From DATBGO01 sp036558005 (GTDB lineage: Bacteria > Actinomycetota > Actinomycetes > Streptosporangiales > Streptosporangiaceae), in assembly GCA_036558005.1 (NCBI GenBank), contig DATBGO010000242.1, positions 8,798 through 72,797 on the forward strand: a stretch of 64,000 bases of DNA. Reading direction: 5' to 3'. Positions 7,763 through 15,370 of the stretch are shown one piece after another. A program made the position numbers and the translations under genes. Below the pieces are notes generated by a model. It had not been told where the DNA came from and made no database searches. It saw nothing but the letters and a program-made list of their open reading frames with translations. Each line of letters starts with the position of its first letter. The stretch's first letter is position 1.

Positions 7763-8050
7763 GTGACGCGTCCTGATGACCGCCCGACCGATCTCAGCAT
7801 CCGGCAGTTCGTGGCTGATTCCGGATCGGTCACGCGCGGTCTGCGCCAAGGCCATGCGTACACGCTTACGCTGAACGGCGAACCGCTGGCCAGCCTGATC
7901 CCGATCAGGCGTCGTCAGGCTGTGCCCAAGGACGAAGTCCTGAGGATCTTCGCGTCTGCTCCGGTTATCGAGGTCGATGAGCTGCGCTCCGACCTGGACG
8001 CAGCAGTGGCTCAGGATCTGCGTGACCCGTACGAGGGAACAGGCAGGTGA
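7763..8050 (+). CDS. Phd/YefM-type antitoxin
   Basis: A 95-residue protein with the Phd-like N-terminal DNA-binding fold (LSIRQFVADSGSVTRGLRQGHAYTLTLNGEPLASLIPI) and a C-terminal acidic helix that would wrap the toxin. The GTG at 7763 is preferred to the 12-codon-longer frame because it begins about seven bases after the -10. Its stop overlaps the toxin start (GTGA at 8047-8050). It should neutralise the PIN toxin and repress the operon. Confidence 0.8.
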   Translation: MTRPDDRPTDLSIRQFVADSGSVTRGLRQGHAYTLTLNGEPLASLIPIRRRQAVPKDEVLRIFASAPVIEVDELRSDLDAAVAQDLRDPYEGTGR

Positions 8051-8469
8051 CCGTGCCTGAAGCCGGAGTTCTAGATACCAGCATCATCGCTGCTCTGGCG
8101 CTATACGACTCCGCGGACCTACCTGACACGATCTTGATTACGGCGATAACGCTAGGGGAACTGTCCTACGGGCCACATGCCACTGATGATCCGCTGAAGC
8201 GGGCGGCACGTACTGCAGTTCTCCAGCATGTGGAGTCGACCTTCGAGCCGCTCCCATATGACCATCATGCGGCCAGGCTCTATGGCCAGATCTGCGCGGC
8301 TGTCCGGGCCGCGGGCCGTCAGCCCCGCAAGCGCGCTTCTGACCTGATGATCGCGGCGACAGCTGCCAGCAACGCATTGCCTCTCTACACCGCTAATCCC
8401 GGGGACTTCCTGGGAGCGGAGAGATTCACCGAGGTAATCGGCATCAAGGGACGACCGAACGACCTCTGA
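8047..8469 (+). CDS. vapC: PIN-domain ribonuclease toxin (VapC-like)
   Basis: A 140-residue PIN protein. The metal-binding acids appear in order: GVLDTSI (Asp near residue 10), TLGELSYG (Glu about 40), RASDLMIAATA (Asp about 99) and the C-terminal PLYTANPGDF. Family members are Mg-dependent endoribonucleases that cleave tRNA, rRNA or mRNA. Translation is coupled to the antitoxin through a GTGA overlap. Pairing of PIN toxins with Phd-type antitoxins is common. All expected catalytic residues are present, so the toxin looks intact. Confidence 0.85.
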   Translation: MTVPEAGVLDTSIIAALALYDSADLPDTILITAITLGELSYGPHATDDPLKRAARTAVLQHVESTFEPLPYDHHAARLYGQICAAVRAAGRQPRKRASDLMIAATAASNALPLYTANPGDFLGAERFTEVIGIKGRPNDL

Positions 8470-8714
8470 ATCGCACCGCAGGGCGGACCCCGGTTACGGT
8501 TCCACCGTCCTCGGCCGGCTGCCGATCGGGCAGAAGTGAGACCGGTACGTGATCAGCGGCCTCTGGTGGACGGTCTGGCCGCCCGATACAGTCCTGATCA
8601 ACTCGCGGTTTACGCAGGTCAGACGAGGGTCGGCCGTGGGCGCCAGGGTGGCCGCGGGCGCGCAGGACGGGCCGGGCCCGGGCCGGCGGCCTGGCTGGCT
8701 CGCAGGGAGTGGTT

Positions 8715-8948
8715 ATGGATCCGATGTCGCCTGATCCGGCCGGGTCAGACATCCCGCCTGACAACTGGGACGGCCTCATCGCCAGGCGCCGCAGGGTCAG
8801 AATCATCCTGAACTGGTCTGTTGCGGAGAGCGTCGTCTATGCGATTGGCGTTCTGCTCTATTACACGAATCACCACGGTGTGGGCCTGGCGGTCATCATC
8901 ACTGGCTTCGCCGGGACAATTCCGCTGCTGGTCTATTCAAGGAAATAG
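8715..8948 (+). CDS. Small membrane protein
   Basis: A 77-residue protein with an AGGGAG ribosome site at 8704-8709. After a Pro/Asp-rich N-terminus and a basic ARRRRVRI segment come two hydrophobic helices (about residues 32-49 and 55-72) separated by a short NHHGVG turn. No family is recognised. The next gene begins four bases after its stop, so the two are probably co-transcribed. Confidence 0.6.
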   Translation: MDPMSPDPAGSDIPPDNWDGLIARRRRVRIILNWSVAESVVYAIGVLLYYTNHHGVGLAVIITGFAGTIPLLVYSRK

Positions 8949-8952
8949 GTAC

Positions 8953-9900
8953 ATGAACGGTTCGGACCCGAGCACGTCGGCGCAGCTGCTCGCCAAGCTA
9001 GGCCTGCCGCCGCAGGACCCGGTCCCGGCCCCGCGTTCCGCGCTGAGGTTCGCGGACGGATCGGCGTACCGGTTCGAGATACCGAGCACCGAGGGCCCGG
9101 CCTGCCTGTCCGCGGCGCTGGCAGCCGCCGCGGACCTGGACGTGCCCGTCCACCGGTTCTCGCAGGGCAGCGGCGTGTTCATGCTCACCGACGCGGAGCT
9201 GGACGCGATGGCCGGCACCGCTGCCGAGGCCGGCGTGGAGCTCTCCCTGTTCGCCCGCCCGGCCGCGGGCTGGGACACCTCGGCTACCGCGGTCGCGGCT
9301 AGCGGCGGCGCCCTGTTCAGCGCGGCCCGCGGCACCAGCCAGCTGCGTTACGTGCTCGACGACATCGTCCGCGCGGCCGGCCACGGCATCCGCAGCGTCC
9401 TGATCGCGGACCTGGGCGTGCTCGCGTCCTTCAGCCGGCTCCGCGAGCTGGGTGACCTGCCAGCCAGCATGCAGGCCAAGGTGTCGGTGATGCTTCCCGC
9501 GGCCAACCCGGCCACGGCCCGGATCCTGGTCGAGCACGGCGCGAACACGCTCAACCTGCCGCCCGACCTCAGCATCAGCCAGATCGCGGCCATCCGCGCG
9601 GTCGTGCCCGTGCCGATCGACATGTACATCGAAGCACCAGATGGCCTGGGCGGATTCGTCCGGCACCACGAGACCGCGGAGCTCATCGCGGCGGCAGCCC
9701 CCGTCTACGTGAAGCTCGGACTGCGCAACGCCCCGGACATCTATCCGTCCGGCACTCACCTGGAGCCGACCGCGATCGCGCTCAGCCGGGAACGGGTCCG
9801 CCGGGCCCGGCTCGTGCTCGAACTGCTGCGGCGATCTGGCGTTCCCGCTCCGCTGACGGGCACGAAGCCGCCAGATCTCGCCGTGCCAGAGCCCGCCTGA
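8953..9900 (+). CDS. U32-peptidase-like protein
   Basis: A 315-residue protein beginning MNGSDPSTSAQLLAKLGLPP. Conserved-looking blocks are EIPSTEGP, FSQGSGVFMLTDAELDAM, LFARPAAGWDTSA, AKVSVMLPAANP, NTLNLPPDLS, MYIEAPDGLGGFVRHHE, VKLGLRNAPDIYPSGTHLE and a final SRERVRRARLVLELL. Actinobacterial proteins with these blocks are usually annotated as U32-family peptidases, with a predicted alpha/beta barrel, but the activity of this short type is not established to my knowledge. The start follows the small membrane gene, suggesting an operon. Confidence 0.65.
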   Translation: MNGSDPSTSAQLLAKLGLPPQDPVPAPRSALRFADGSAYRFEIPSTEGPACLSAALAAAADLDVPVHRFSQGSGVFMLTDAELDAMAGTAAEAGVELSLFARPAAGWDTSATAVAASGGALFSAARGTSQLRYVLDDIVRAAGHGIRSVLIADLGVLASFSRLRELGDLPASMQAKVSVMLPAANPATARILVEHGANTLNLPPDLSISQIAAIRAVVPVPIDMYIEAPDGLGGFVRHHETAELIAAAAPVYVKLGLRNAPDIYPSGTHLEPTAIALSRERVRRARLVLELLRRSGVPAPLTGTKPPDLAVPEPA

Positions 9901-9904
9901 AGCC

Positions 9905-10510
9905 TCAGGTCCAGGCGGCCAGGGTGATGCCGTTAGCGGTCCCGCCGCCGGGCGTGACAACGAACCTGGCCATCCCGCCGGTCGCGAGATCGGCGCCGGG
10001 GTCTGGCAGCCCGGTCAGGGCCGGCACAGCCGCCCGGACGCTGGCGCCGTGCGCGACGACAACGGCGTCGTCATCACCGGCTAGCTCAGCGACGGTCCGC
10101 AGGGCGCGGCCGATCCGGCCGGCCAGCTCGTGCCCGGACTCCCCCCCGGGGAAGCGCTGGCCGAGCTGCCCGCACCGCCATCCGGCCAGGATCGCGTCGT
10201 AGGTCTGCCACGCGGTGTCATCGTTGCGGCCGTCCAGGTCGCCCACATTGACCTCGCGCAGGTCCTCCAGTTCCGCCCGGACCGGCAACCGCAGCCGGGC
10301 CGAGACGATCTGCGCGGTCTGCCGCGCCCGCCGCAGCGGAGAGCACACCAGCAGGCCGTAGCGGTGCCCGGAAGCGCTCAGGGTCCCGGCGAGCTGCCCG
10401 GCCTGCGCGATGCCCCGGTCGGTCAGGTCACCGTCGAAGACCCGATAGGAGAACCGGCGCGACACGTTCGCGACATTCTCACCGTGCCGGGCCCAGTGCA
10501 CCACCGTCAT
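9905..10510 (-). CDS. Histidine phosphatase family protein
   Basis: A 201-residue phosphoglycerate-mutase-fold protein. The phosphohistidine motif is in VHWARHGENVA at the N-terminus, the second arginine in CSPLRRARQTA, and the second catalytic His in VVVAHGASVRA. It also has the ELREVN-type segment (LEDLREVNVGDLDG). Family members dephosphorylate sugars, cofactor precursors or proteins; the substrate is not predictable. It is convergent with the preceding gene, with four bases between their stops. Confidence 0.85.
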   Translation of the reverse strand: MTVVHWARHGENVANVSRRFSYRVFDGDLTDRGIAQAGQLAGTLSASGHRYGLLVCSPLRRARQTAQIVSARLRLPVRAELEDLREVNVGDLDGRNDDTAWQTYDAILAGWRCGQLGQRFPGGESGHELAGRIGRALRTVAELAGDDDAVVVAHGASVRAAVPALTGLPDPGADLATGGMARFVVTPGGGTANGITLAAWT

Positions 10511-10638
10511 GATCGCTGTCGCGCCGTCACCGGTTCCAGCCGCATTCCGCCCACCTTAGGCGGTTCGCATCGGCAGTGGGGAAAGGGGGCGCCGGATAGG
10601 CAAGGCGGCGCGGCATGCTGAAGGCCGGCGACTCTCGC

Positions 10639-10644
10639 TAAGCT
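10639..10644 (+). promoter_or_regulatory. Possible -10 element for a leaderless methyltransferase mRNA
   Basis: TAAGCT at 10639-10644 is eight bases upstream of the GTG start at 10653, and no Shine-Dalgarno is present. The spacing suits a leaderless transcript. Confidence 0.35.
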
Positions 10645-10652
10645 CTCCTTCG

Positions 10653-11429
10653 GTGGACATTGACATCCCAGCTAGCCAGGCCGAGCACACGCTGCGAACA
10701 CGTGAGGCATACGACCGGCTGGCGGCAGTCTGGTCGTCGACCACCGACGAAGGGCCATTCAACGGCCTGCTAGAGCGGCCCGCTCTGCGGGCGCTGGTGC
10801 CCGGCAACTTGCGGGGCGCCGTGGTGCTGGACGCTGGCTGCGGATCCGGGGCGCAGGCGCAGTGGCTGCTGGGGCAGGGCGCCGACATCGTCGCCATCGA
10901 CATCAGCCCCCGGATGATCGAGGAAGCTGAGCGCCGCTGCGCCGGACGCGGCCGGTTCCTGGTCGCTGACCTGGCCAGCCCGCTGCCGCTGGAGCCCGGA
11001 TCGCTCGACGGCATTACCTGTTCCCTCGCGCTGCACTACGTCGCAGACTGGAGCGTTCCGCTGCGGTCGTTCGCCTCAGCCCTGCGGCCCGGCGGCTGGG
11101 CCGTCATCTCCGTGGATCACCCGTTCGGGCCGGGCGGCCCCGGCCAGCGGGGTGGCTACTTCGACACCGAGCTGGTATCCGATACCTGGCGCAAGGCTGA
11201 TGTGGAAGTGACGCAGCACTTCTGGCGCAGGCCGCTGGCGGCTGCCCTCGGCGCATTCGCGGACGCCGGGTTCAGGGTGGACCGGGTCGCCGAGCCACAG
11301 CCCTCAGCGCAGGCACTGCGGCTCTTCCCAGACGATCTCAGTGCTTTCGTCGGAGTACCGCTGTTCATCGTTTACCGGCTGTGGCTTCAGCCGCAGCGAA
11401 CCGGTGGAGGTCGAGCTGACGCCTGGTGA
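10653..11429 (+). CDS. Class I SAM-dependent methyltransferase
   Basis: A 258-residue protein with GTG start and N-terminal TREAYDRLAAVW. Motif I is VVLDAGCGSGAQAQWLLGQGA (about residues 50-70), motif II VAIDISPRMIEEA, motif IV ITCSLALHYVADW and then LRPGGWAVISVDHPF. It belongs to the UbiE/Methyltransf_11-like group of small-molecule methyltransferases. The substrate is unknown. Its C-terminus (RTGGGRADAW) looks untypical and overlaps a short ORF in another frame (11404-11505). Confidence 0.85.
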   Translation: MDIDIPASQAEHTLRTREAYDRLAAVWSSTTDEGPFNGLLERPALRALVPGNLRGAVVLDAGCGSGAQAQWLLGQGADIVAIDISPRMIEEAERRCAGRGRFLVADLASPLPLEPGSLDGITCSLALHYVADWSVPLRSFASALRPGGWAVISVDHPFGPGGPGQRGGYFDTELVSDTWRKADVEVTQHFWRRPLAAALGAFADAGFRVDRVAEPQPSAQALRLFPDDLSAFVGVPLFIVYRLWLQPQRTGGGRADAW

Positions 11430-11505
11430 TGTGGTCGAACTACGGTGCGTGCCTGATTCGGCAGGCATCGACCCAGACAATTACATCGAGCTGACGCGGG
11501 CCTGA
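11404..11505 (+). pseudogene. 33-codon ORF, possibly a gene relic
   Basis: A GTG opens VEVELTPGDVVELRCV and ends in IELTRA, overlapping the methyltransferase 3' end in another frame. The composition is protein-like, with alternating hydrophobic beta-strand character, but too short to assign. It may be the tail of a lost gene, the displaced true end of the methyltransferase after a frameshift, or chance. Confidence 0.25.
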
Positions 11506-11639
11506 GAGTCAGCCTGCTCGGTAAGTCCTTTGCGCCTATTAGGGCAGCTGTAGATCGTGACCTGTTAGGGAGGGTGCCGTGTTTTGCTGCCCGCCGCGCC
11601 ATTCCGGGAAGGTGTGGCTCTGCTGAAGGGTGCGGTTGA

Positions 11640-12110
11640 TCAGGTCTGCCTCGCCCATGTGAGTGCCTGGTCGACGGCTTCTCGTGTCAAGCCGGTGGCG
11701 GGTGCGACCGGGATGAGGAGGGTGGGCTCGTGGCGGCCTGTACTCCATGTCCAGGCCTCAGCGGGGTGGAGGTCGTCGATCCAGACGGCCGGGCGCTGCC
11801 TGGCGAACTGGGCGATCGGGGGTACCTTGTCGCGGGGCTGGAACGGGGGCGAGGGCATGGTGACCACCGGGAGTGCCGCGATCCCCAGGAGAGGGGCCAG
11901 CAGGCGGTTGGCGTCATCATTCCAGGCCGTGGCCCAGGCGACGTCGAAGACATGCTGGAACTCGCTGATCCATTCCCCGTGCGCCTGGCACAGGCGAACC
12001 GGATCTTCCCCGGGGAACAGGTCGTATTCGGTGAACCCTTCCGGGCATTTCACGGTGCCGTAGGGATTGAGGACGCCATCGACATCGAGCAGCAGAGCGG
12101 GCCGCGGCAT
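11640..12110 (-). CDS. HAD-superfamily protein
   Basis: A 156-residue protein. The N-terminal LLLDVDGVLNPYG is HAD motif I (DxDGxxN). After about 50 residues comes FDVAWATAWNDDANRLL, and VWIDDLHPAEAWTW supplies motif IV acids. Such short HAD proteins are common in actinobacteria and are presumed phosphatases; some belong to the RNA-repair-associated HAD group. It is transcribed away from the NB-ARC unit and has its own promoter with an inverted repeat (12112-12126). Confidence 0.75.
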   Translation of the reverse strand: MPRPALLLDVDGVLNPYGTVKCPEGFTEYDLFPGEDPVRLCQAHGEWISEFQHVFDVAWATAWNDDANRLLAPLLGIAALPVVTMPSPPFQPRDKVPPIAQFARQRPAVWIDDLHPAEAWTWSTGRHEPTLLIPVAPATGLTREAVDQALTWARQT

Positions 12111-12111
12111 C

Positions 12112-12126
12112 TGTCCAGTATGGACA
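12112..12126 (-). promoter_or_regulatory. Inverted repeat over the HAD gene -10 region
   Basis: TGTCCA-GTA-TGGACA is a perfect 6-3-6 inverted repeat. Read on the minus strand it contains CATACT a few bases before ATG 12110, so the transcript could be leaderless and the repeat an operator. Confidence 0.4.
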
Positions 12127-12229
12127 CGACCTCCTGTGGCGGGGAGCAGAGCCGGAGTCGCCGTTGCCGATCACTGCGCGCAGAGTGAGGATGGCTTCGG
12201 CGGCGTCCAGCCCCGGGGGCCGTAGCCCC

Positions 12230-12255
12230 GCCCGGGGATCCCCGGTTCCCCGGGC
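12230..12255 (-). terminator. Hairpin terminator candidate for the NB-ARC/TPR operon
   Basis: GCCCGGGGA (12230-12238) pairs perfectly with TCCCCGGGC (12247-12255) with an eight-base loop, about 96 bases past the NB-ARC gene stop. A second small inverted repeat TCAGGAG-C-CTCCTGA follows at 12256-12270. No other gene is visible in the 240-base gap 12111-12350. Confidence 0.55.
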
Positions 12256-12350
12256 CTCAGGAGCCTCCTGATCATGGACCGGCTGACGGCGCCGGCCCTG
12301 CCACCCCTGCCACCCCTGCCGTGCGAGTACAGACCGCCGGAGTAGGCCGG

Positions 12351-14621
12351 TCAGCTGTGCGATCGAGACACTTCGAGATTCTCGAGGGCTACCTTCTCGC
12401 GCTCGTAGTCCCCGGTCTCCCGGAAGATCGCGATGGCGTCCTGAAGGGCGATGATGGCCTCCTCGAACCGCCCCAGCCCTTGCAGGGCGAGGCCGAGGTT
12501 ACCCAGCGTCATGCCCTCCCCGTGGCGGTCCCCGGTTTCCCGGTAGATCTCGGCGGCGGCCTGGTGGCTGGTGATGGCGTCCTCGAATCGCCCCACCTGC
12601 CGCAACGCGAGGCCGAGATTGTTCAGCGCCGTGCCTTCGCCGTGGCGGTCCTCGGTTTCCCGGTAGATCTCGGCGGCGGCCTGGTGGGCGGTGACGGCGT
12701 CCTCGAACCGCCGCACCTCTTGTAGCGCAGAGCCGAGGTTGTTCAGCGCTATGCCTTCGCCGTGGCGGTCCCCGGTCTCCCGGTGGGTCGCCACGGCGTT
12801 CCAATGCGCGGTGATGGCGTCCTCGAGCCGTCCCACCTCCCGCAGGGCAATACCGAGGTTGTTCAGAGCCCTGCCCTCGCGGTGGCGGTCCCCGGTTTCC
12901 CGGTAGATCTCGGCGGCGTCCTGGTGGACGATGATGGCCTGCCCGAACCGCCGCACCTGCTGCAGGGCGATGCCCAGGTTGTCCAGCGCCGTCCCTTCGC
13001 TGTGGCGGCCCCTGGCTTCCCGGAAGATCGCGGCGGCGTCCTGGAGGGCGGTGATGGCCTCCTCGAACCGCCGTACCTTCCGCAGGGCAATACCGAGGTT
13101 GTTCAGCACTGCGGCCTCACGAGCCTGGTCGCTGAGGCTGCGGGCGGCTTCTCGGCTGATGGTCAGGACGCTGATCCAATCGTCGAACCTCCGCCGCCAG
13201 GACAAGTACTCGCTCATGTTCAGGGGCAGGGTGAGCGCGATCTGGTCCCGGCCGGTGGTTGCGGCGGTGGTGACGGCGGCGATCAGGCTGGGACGCTCAG
13301 CATCCAGCCAGGCCAGGGCGTCCTGGCGGCTAGTGAACCCGGCAGGCACCGGCATCCCTGGCAGCGCCCGCAGGTGCGCATCCGCCGCTTCGGTCCGGGC
13401 GGCATAGTAGTCAAGGAGCCGGCCGAGGGCCTGTTCTCGTTCCGTGGTCTGGCCGCCGGGCTGGGGGAGCTGGCCAGCGTACAGGCGCAGCAGATCATGC
13501 ATCTGCCACCGCCCCGCTACCCCAGTGGCCTCGACCAGGTGCGCCTTGGCGAGCTGGCTCAGGAGCTTGCGGGTGTCAGGGCCGGGCAGGCCGGCCAGGG
13601 CGGCGGCGGCCGCTGTTGACAGATCGGTCCCGGGGCTGTGGGGTAGCAGCCGGAACAGCCGCGCCGTATCGTCGCCCAGCTGCCGGCAGGACAGCTCGAA
13701 CGCGGCCGCCACCGACGGCGCACTGGTCCCGCTGCCGTCGTCGTACCGTAGCGCCTCCAGGCGGTGTTTCTCATCACCCAGTTCGCTGGCCAGGTCCCCG
13801 ACGGTGAGGCTCTGGTCGGCGGCCAGCAGCGCCGCGGTGATCCGCAGCGCCAGCGGCAGCCCCCCGCACGCCGCCGCCAGGCGCTCGGCAGCTGCAGGAT
13901 CACCAGTGATCCGGTCGTCGGCCGGCCGTGCATCGCGCAGCGCCTGATCCAGTACCCGCACCGCCGCGCCGGTGCCTAGGACGGTGACGTCCAGCAGCCG
14001 GGCGCCCAGCCCGGCCAGGGTGTGCCGGGAGGTGACGATGACCCGGTGCGGCCCCGGCCCTGGCAGCACCGGCCGCACCTGCGCCTCGGAAGAGGCGTTG
14101 TCGGCGATCACCAGCACCGGGCCGCTGATCCCCGCCAGCGCCGACCGGTACAGCCCCGTCCGCTCCTCCACCCCCGGCGGGACGTGCTCGCCCGCCACGC
14201 CCAGCGCGCGCAGCAGGGCATCCAGTGCCTGCCCGGGCTGCACCGGTGCCGGGTCATACCCGTGCAGGTCAATGAACAAGATCCCGCCGGGGAACCAGCC
14301 CGCCCGGCGGGCGGCGTGCCCGGCCCGGATCGCCAGCGCGGTCTTGCCCACCCCGGCCAGCCCCGCCACCGCCGACACCACCACCGCACCCCCCGCACCG
14401 GAGGGGGTCAGCAGCGCGGTGATCTGGGCGAGCTCGCCGTCGCGGCCGGTGAACCCCGGATCCAGCGGCGGCAGCTGATCCAGCGCCACCGGCGCCGGCC
14501 GGGCTGGCGCGTGGATCACGTTCCCGATATGCAGGCCGTGAATGTTCTGGGCCTGCACCACCGGCCCGTGCTGCGCACCGCCGCTGATGACGTTCCCGGC
14601 GCTATCGCCCAGGGCCGTCAT
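12351..14621 (-). CDS. NB-ARC/TPR signalling ATPase (bacterial NLR-like) with N-terminal amyloid-like motif
   Basis: A 756-residue STAND protein. Residues about 9-33 hold the motif NVISGGAQHGPVVQAQNI, shared with the adjacent small protein. The NB-ARC core shows a P-loop GLAGVGKT (87-94), Walker B VLVIAD (169-174), an RVIVTSR sensor (193-199) and GLPLAL (254-259), followed by a winged-helix region. Six 40-residue TPRs (about 500-739) and a partial seventh form the sensor end. Such proteins oligomerise on ligand binding. Its ATG overlaps the stop of the upstream gene (ATGA), so the two are co-translated. Recognition of a phage or stress ligand is inference; the architecture itself is clear. 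Confidence 0.85.
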   Translation of the reverse strand: MTALGDSAGNVISGGAQHGPVVQAQNIHGLHIGNVIHAPARPAPVALDQLPPLDPGFTGRDGELAQITALLTPSGAGGAVVVSAVAGLAGVGKTALAIRAGHAARRAGWFPGGILFIDLHGYDPAPVQPGQALDALLRALGVAGEHVPPGVEERTGLYRSALAGISGPVLVIADNASSEAQVRPVLPGPGPHRVIVTSRHTLAGLGARLLDVTVLGTGAAVRVLDQALRDARPADDRITGDPAAAERLAAACGGLPLALRITAALLAADQSLTVGDLASELGDEKHRLEALRYDDGSGTSAPSVAAAFELSCRQLGDDTARLFRLLPHSPGTDLSTAAAAALAGLPGPDTRKLLSQLAKAHLVEATGVAGRWQMHDLLRLYAGQLPQPGGQTTEREQALGRLLDYYAARTEAADAHLRALPGMPVPAGFTSRQDALAWLDAERPSLIAAVTTAATTGRDQIALTLPLNMSEYLSWRRRFDDWISVLTISREAARSLSDQAREAAVLNNLGIALRKVRRFEEAITALQDAAAIFREARGRHSEGTALDNLGIALQQVRRFGQAIIVHQDAAEIYRETGDRHREGRALNNLGIALREVGRLEDAITAHWNAVATHRETGDRHGEGIALNNLGSALQEVRRFEDAVTAHQAAAEIYRETEDRHGEGTALNNLGLALRQVGRFEDAITSHQAAAEIYRETGDRHGEGMTLGNLGLALQGLGRFEEAIIALQDAIAIFRETGDYEREKVALENLEVSRSHS
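12405..13124 (-). repeat. Six 120-bp tandem repeats encoding TPRs
   Basis: Six consecutive 120-bp units, each encoding one 40-residue TPR of the pattern HxEGxALNNLGxALxxVxRFEDAI followed by a second helix ending YRETGDR. Several units are nearly identical at the DNA level (for example the stretches around 12540 and 12660), indicating recent unit duplication or gene conversion. A partial unit ends the protein. Confidence 0.9.
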
Positions 14622-15058
14622 TCCGCGGTACCAGGCTCAGACGGCGGGGGAGCCGGCGGTGTGGCCACACCGAAGGTGATGTTGGTGAAGGTCTGGCCCT
14701 GAAGCACCGGGCCGTGCTGGGTGCCGCCGCTGATCGTGTTCGTGACCGTCGTCTGGACCTGGGCCCGGACCGGGGCGGCCTGCTCCCACCAGTCGCGCAA
14801 CTCCCGGCCGAACCCCTCATCCGCGGCCGCCCGCGCCAGCAGGACGGTCGCCAGTGCCACCGCCCGCTCCTGGTCACGCGGGGCCTGCTGCAGCGCCGCC
14901 AGCTCCGGCGTGCCCAGCGACCCCGCCACGGCAGCCCGCTCCGCAGCTGGCTTGCGGCGCACCAGCGACACCACCCGCCCCCACAACTGGCCGCCCACCG
15001 CCTCACCCACCCCGGTGACAAGCGCCAGTAAAACCGCGCCGACCGTAGCCGGATCCAT
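14618..15058 (-). CDS. Small helical protein with C-terminal amyloid-like motif (Bell-domain-like candidate effector)
   Basis: A 146-residue protein, start ATG 15058 preceded by GGGGGTC. Residues 1-95 are predicted mostly helical, beginning with a hydrophobic, glycine-rich segment (TVGAVLLALVTGVGEAVGG) and continuing with amphipathic helices. Residues 106-130 hold NTISGGTQHGPVLQGQTF, aligning with 13 of 25 identities to the N-terminus of the NB-ARC protein encoded next. A Pro-rich tail follows. This layout matches described bacterial Bell-domain proteins, analogues of fungal HeLo/HET-S effectors that permeabilise membranes after amyloid templating by an NLR. That function is inferred from architecture and context. 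Confidence 0.65.
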   Translation of the reverse strand: MDPATVGAVLLALVTGVGEAVGGQLWGRVVSLVRRKPAAERAAVAGSLGTPELAALQQAPRDQERAVALATVLLARAAADEGFGRELRDWWEQAAPVRAQVQTTVTNTISGGTQHGPVLQGQTFTNITFGVATPPAPPPSEPGTAE

Positions 15059-15339
15059 CCGACCCCCAGACATCACGGAACTAGCCGGCATTCTCCCACG
15101 CGAAACGAGCGTGCGGTCGACCGGAACCGGGGGCGCCAGCTGCTGGTGCACTCGGGCAACCTCGCCCTGCTGGCGCTGCTGACCTCCGTCGTGCTCCTGA
15201 ACGAGAATCCCCCGGCCAATCCCGGCGGGAGCCTGGACCACAGTGCTCAGCGGCGCCCGAACCCCGATTCGCCCGCTGGGTGGACCTGGCCGCATGCCAG
15301 GCACGACGACTGGTGAGCACATAGACCATCAAGTGCTAC
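15059..15339. other. Intergenic region between the NLR unit and trpB
   Basis: No gene is supported here. The minus-strand frame of the small helical protein extends upstream into this region, but the composition changes and the ribosome site favours the shorter start. The promoter of the NLR unit should lie at about 15060-15150. Confidence 0.4.
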
Positions 15340-15359
15340 TCTTCTAGAACACTAGAAGA
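15340..15359. promoter_or_regulatory. Operator-like palindrome before trpB
   Basis: TCTTCTAG (15340-15347) and CTAGAAGA (15352-15359) form perfect 8-bp arms around AACA. It ends one base before the AGGAG ribosome site of trpB. CTAG-centred palindromes of this size are typical targets of HutC/UTRA GntR regulators, and the operon's third gene encodes one, so autoregulation is likely. Confidence 0.6.
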
Positions 15360-15370
15360 TAGGAGTCGTG

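Noticed and set aside
15059..15322. N-terminal extension of the small helical effector
   Set aside because: The extra residues look non-coding, and a ribosome site precedes ATG 15058.
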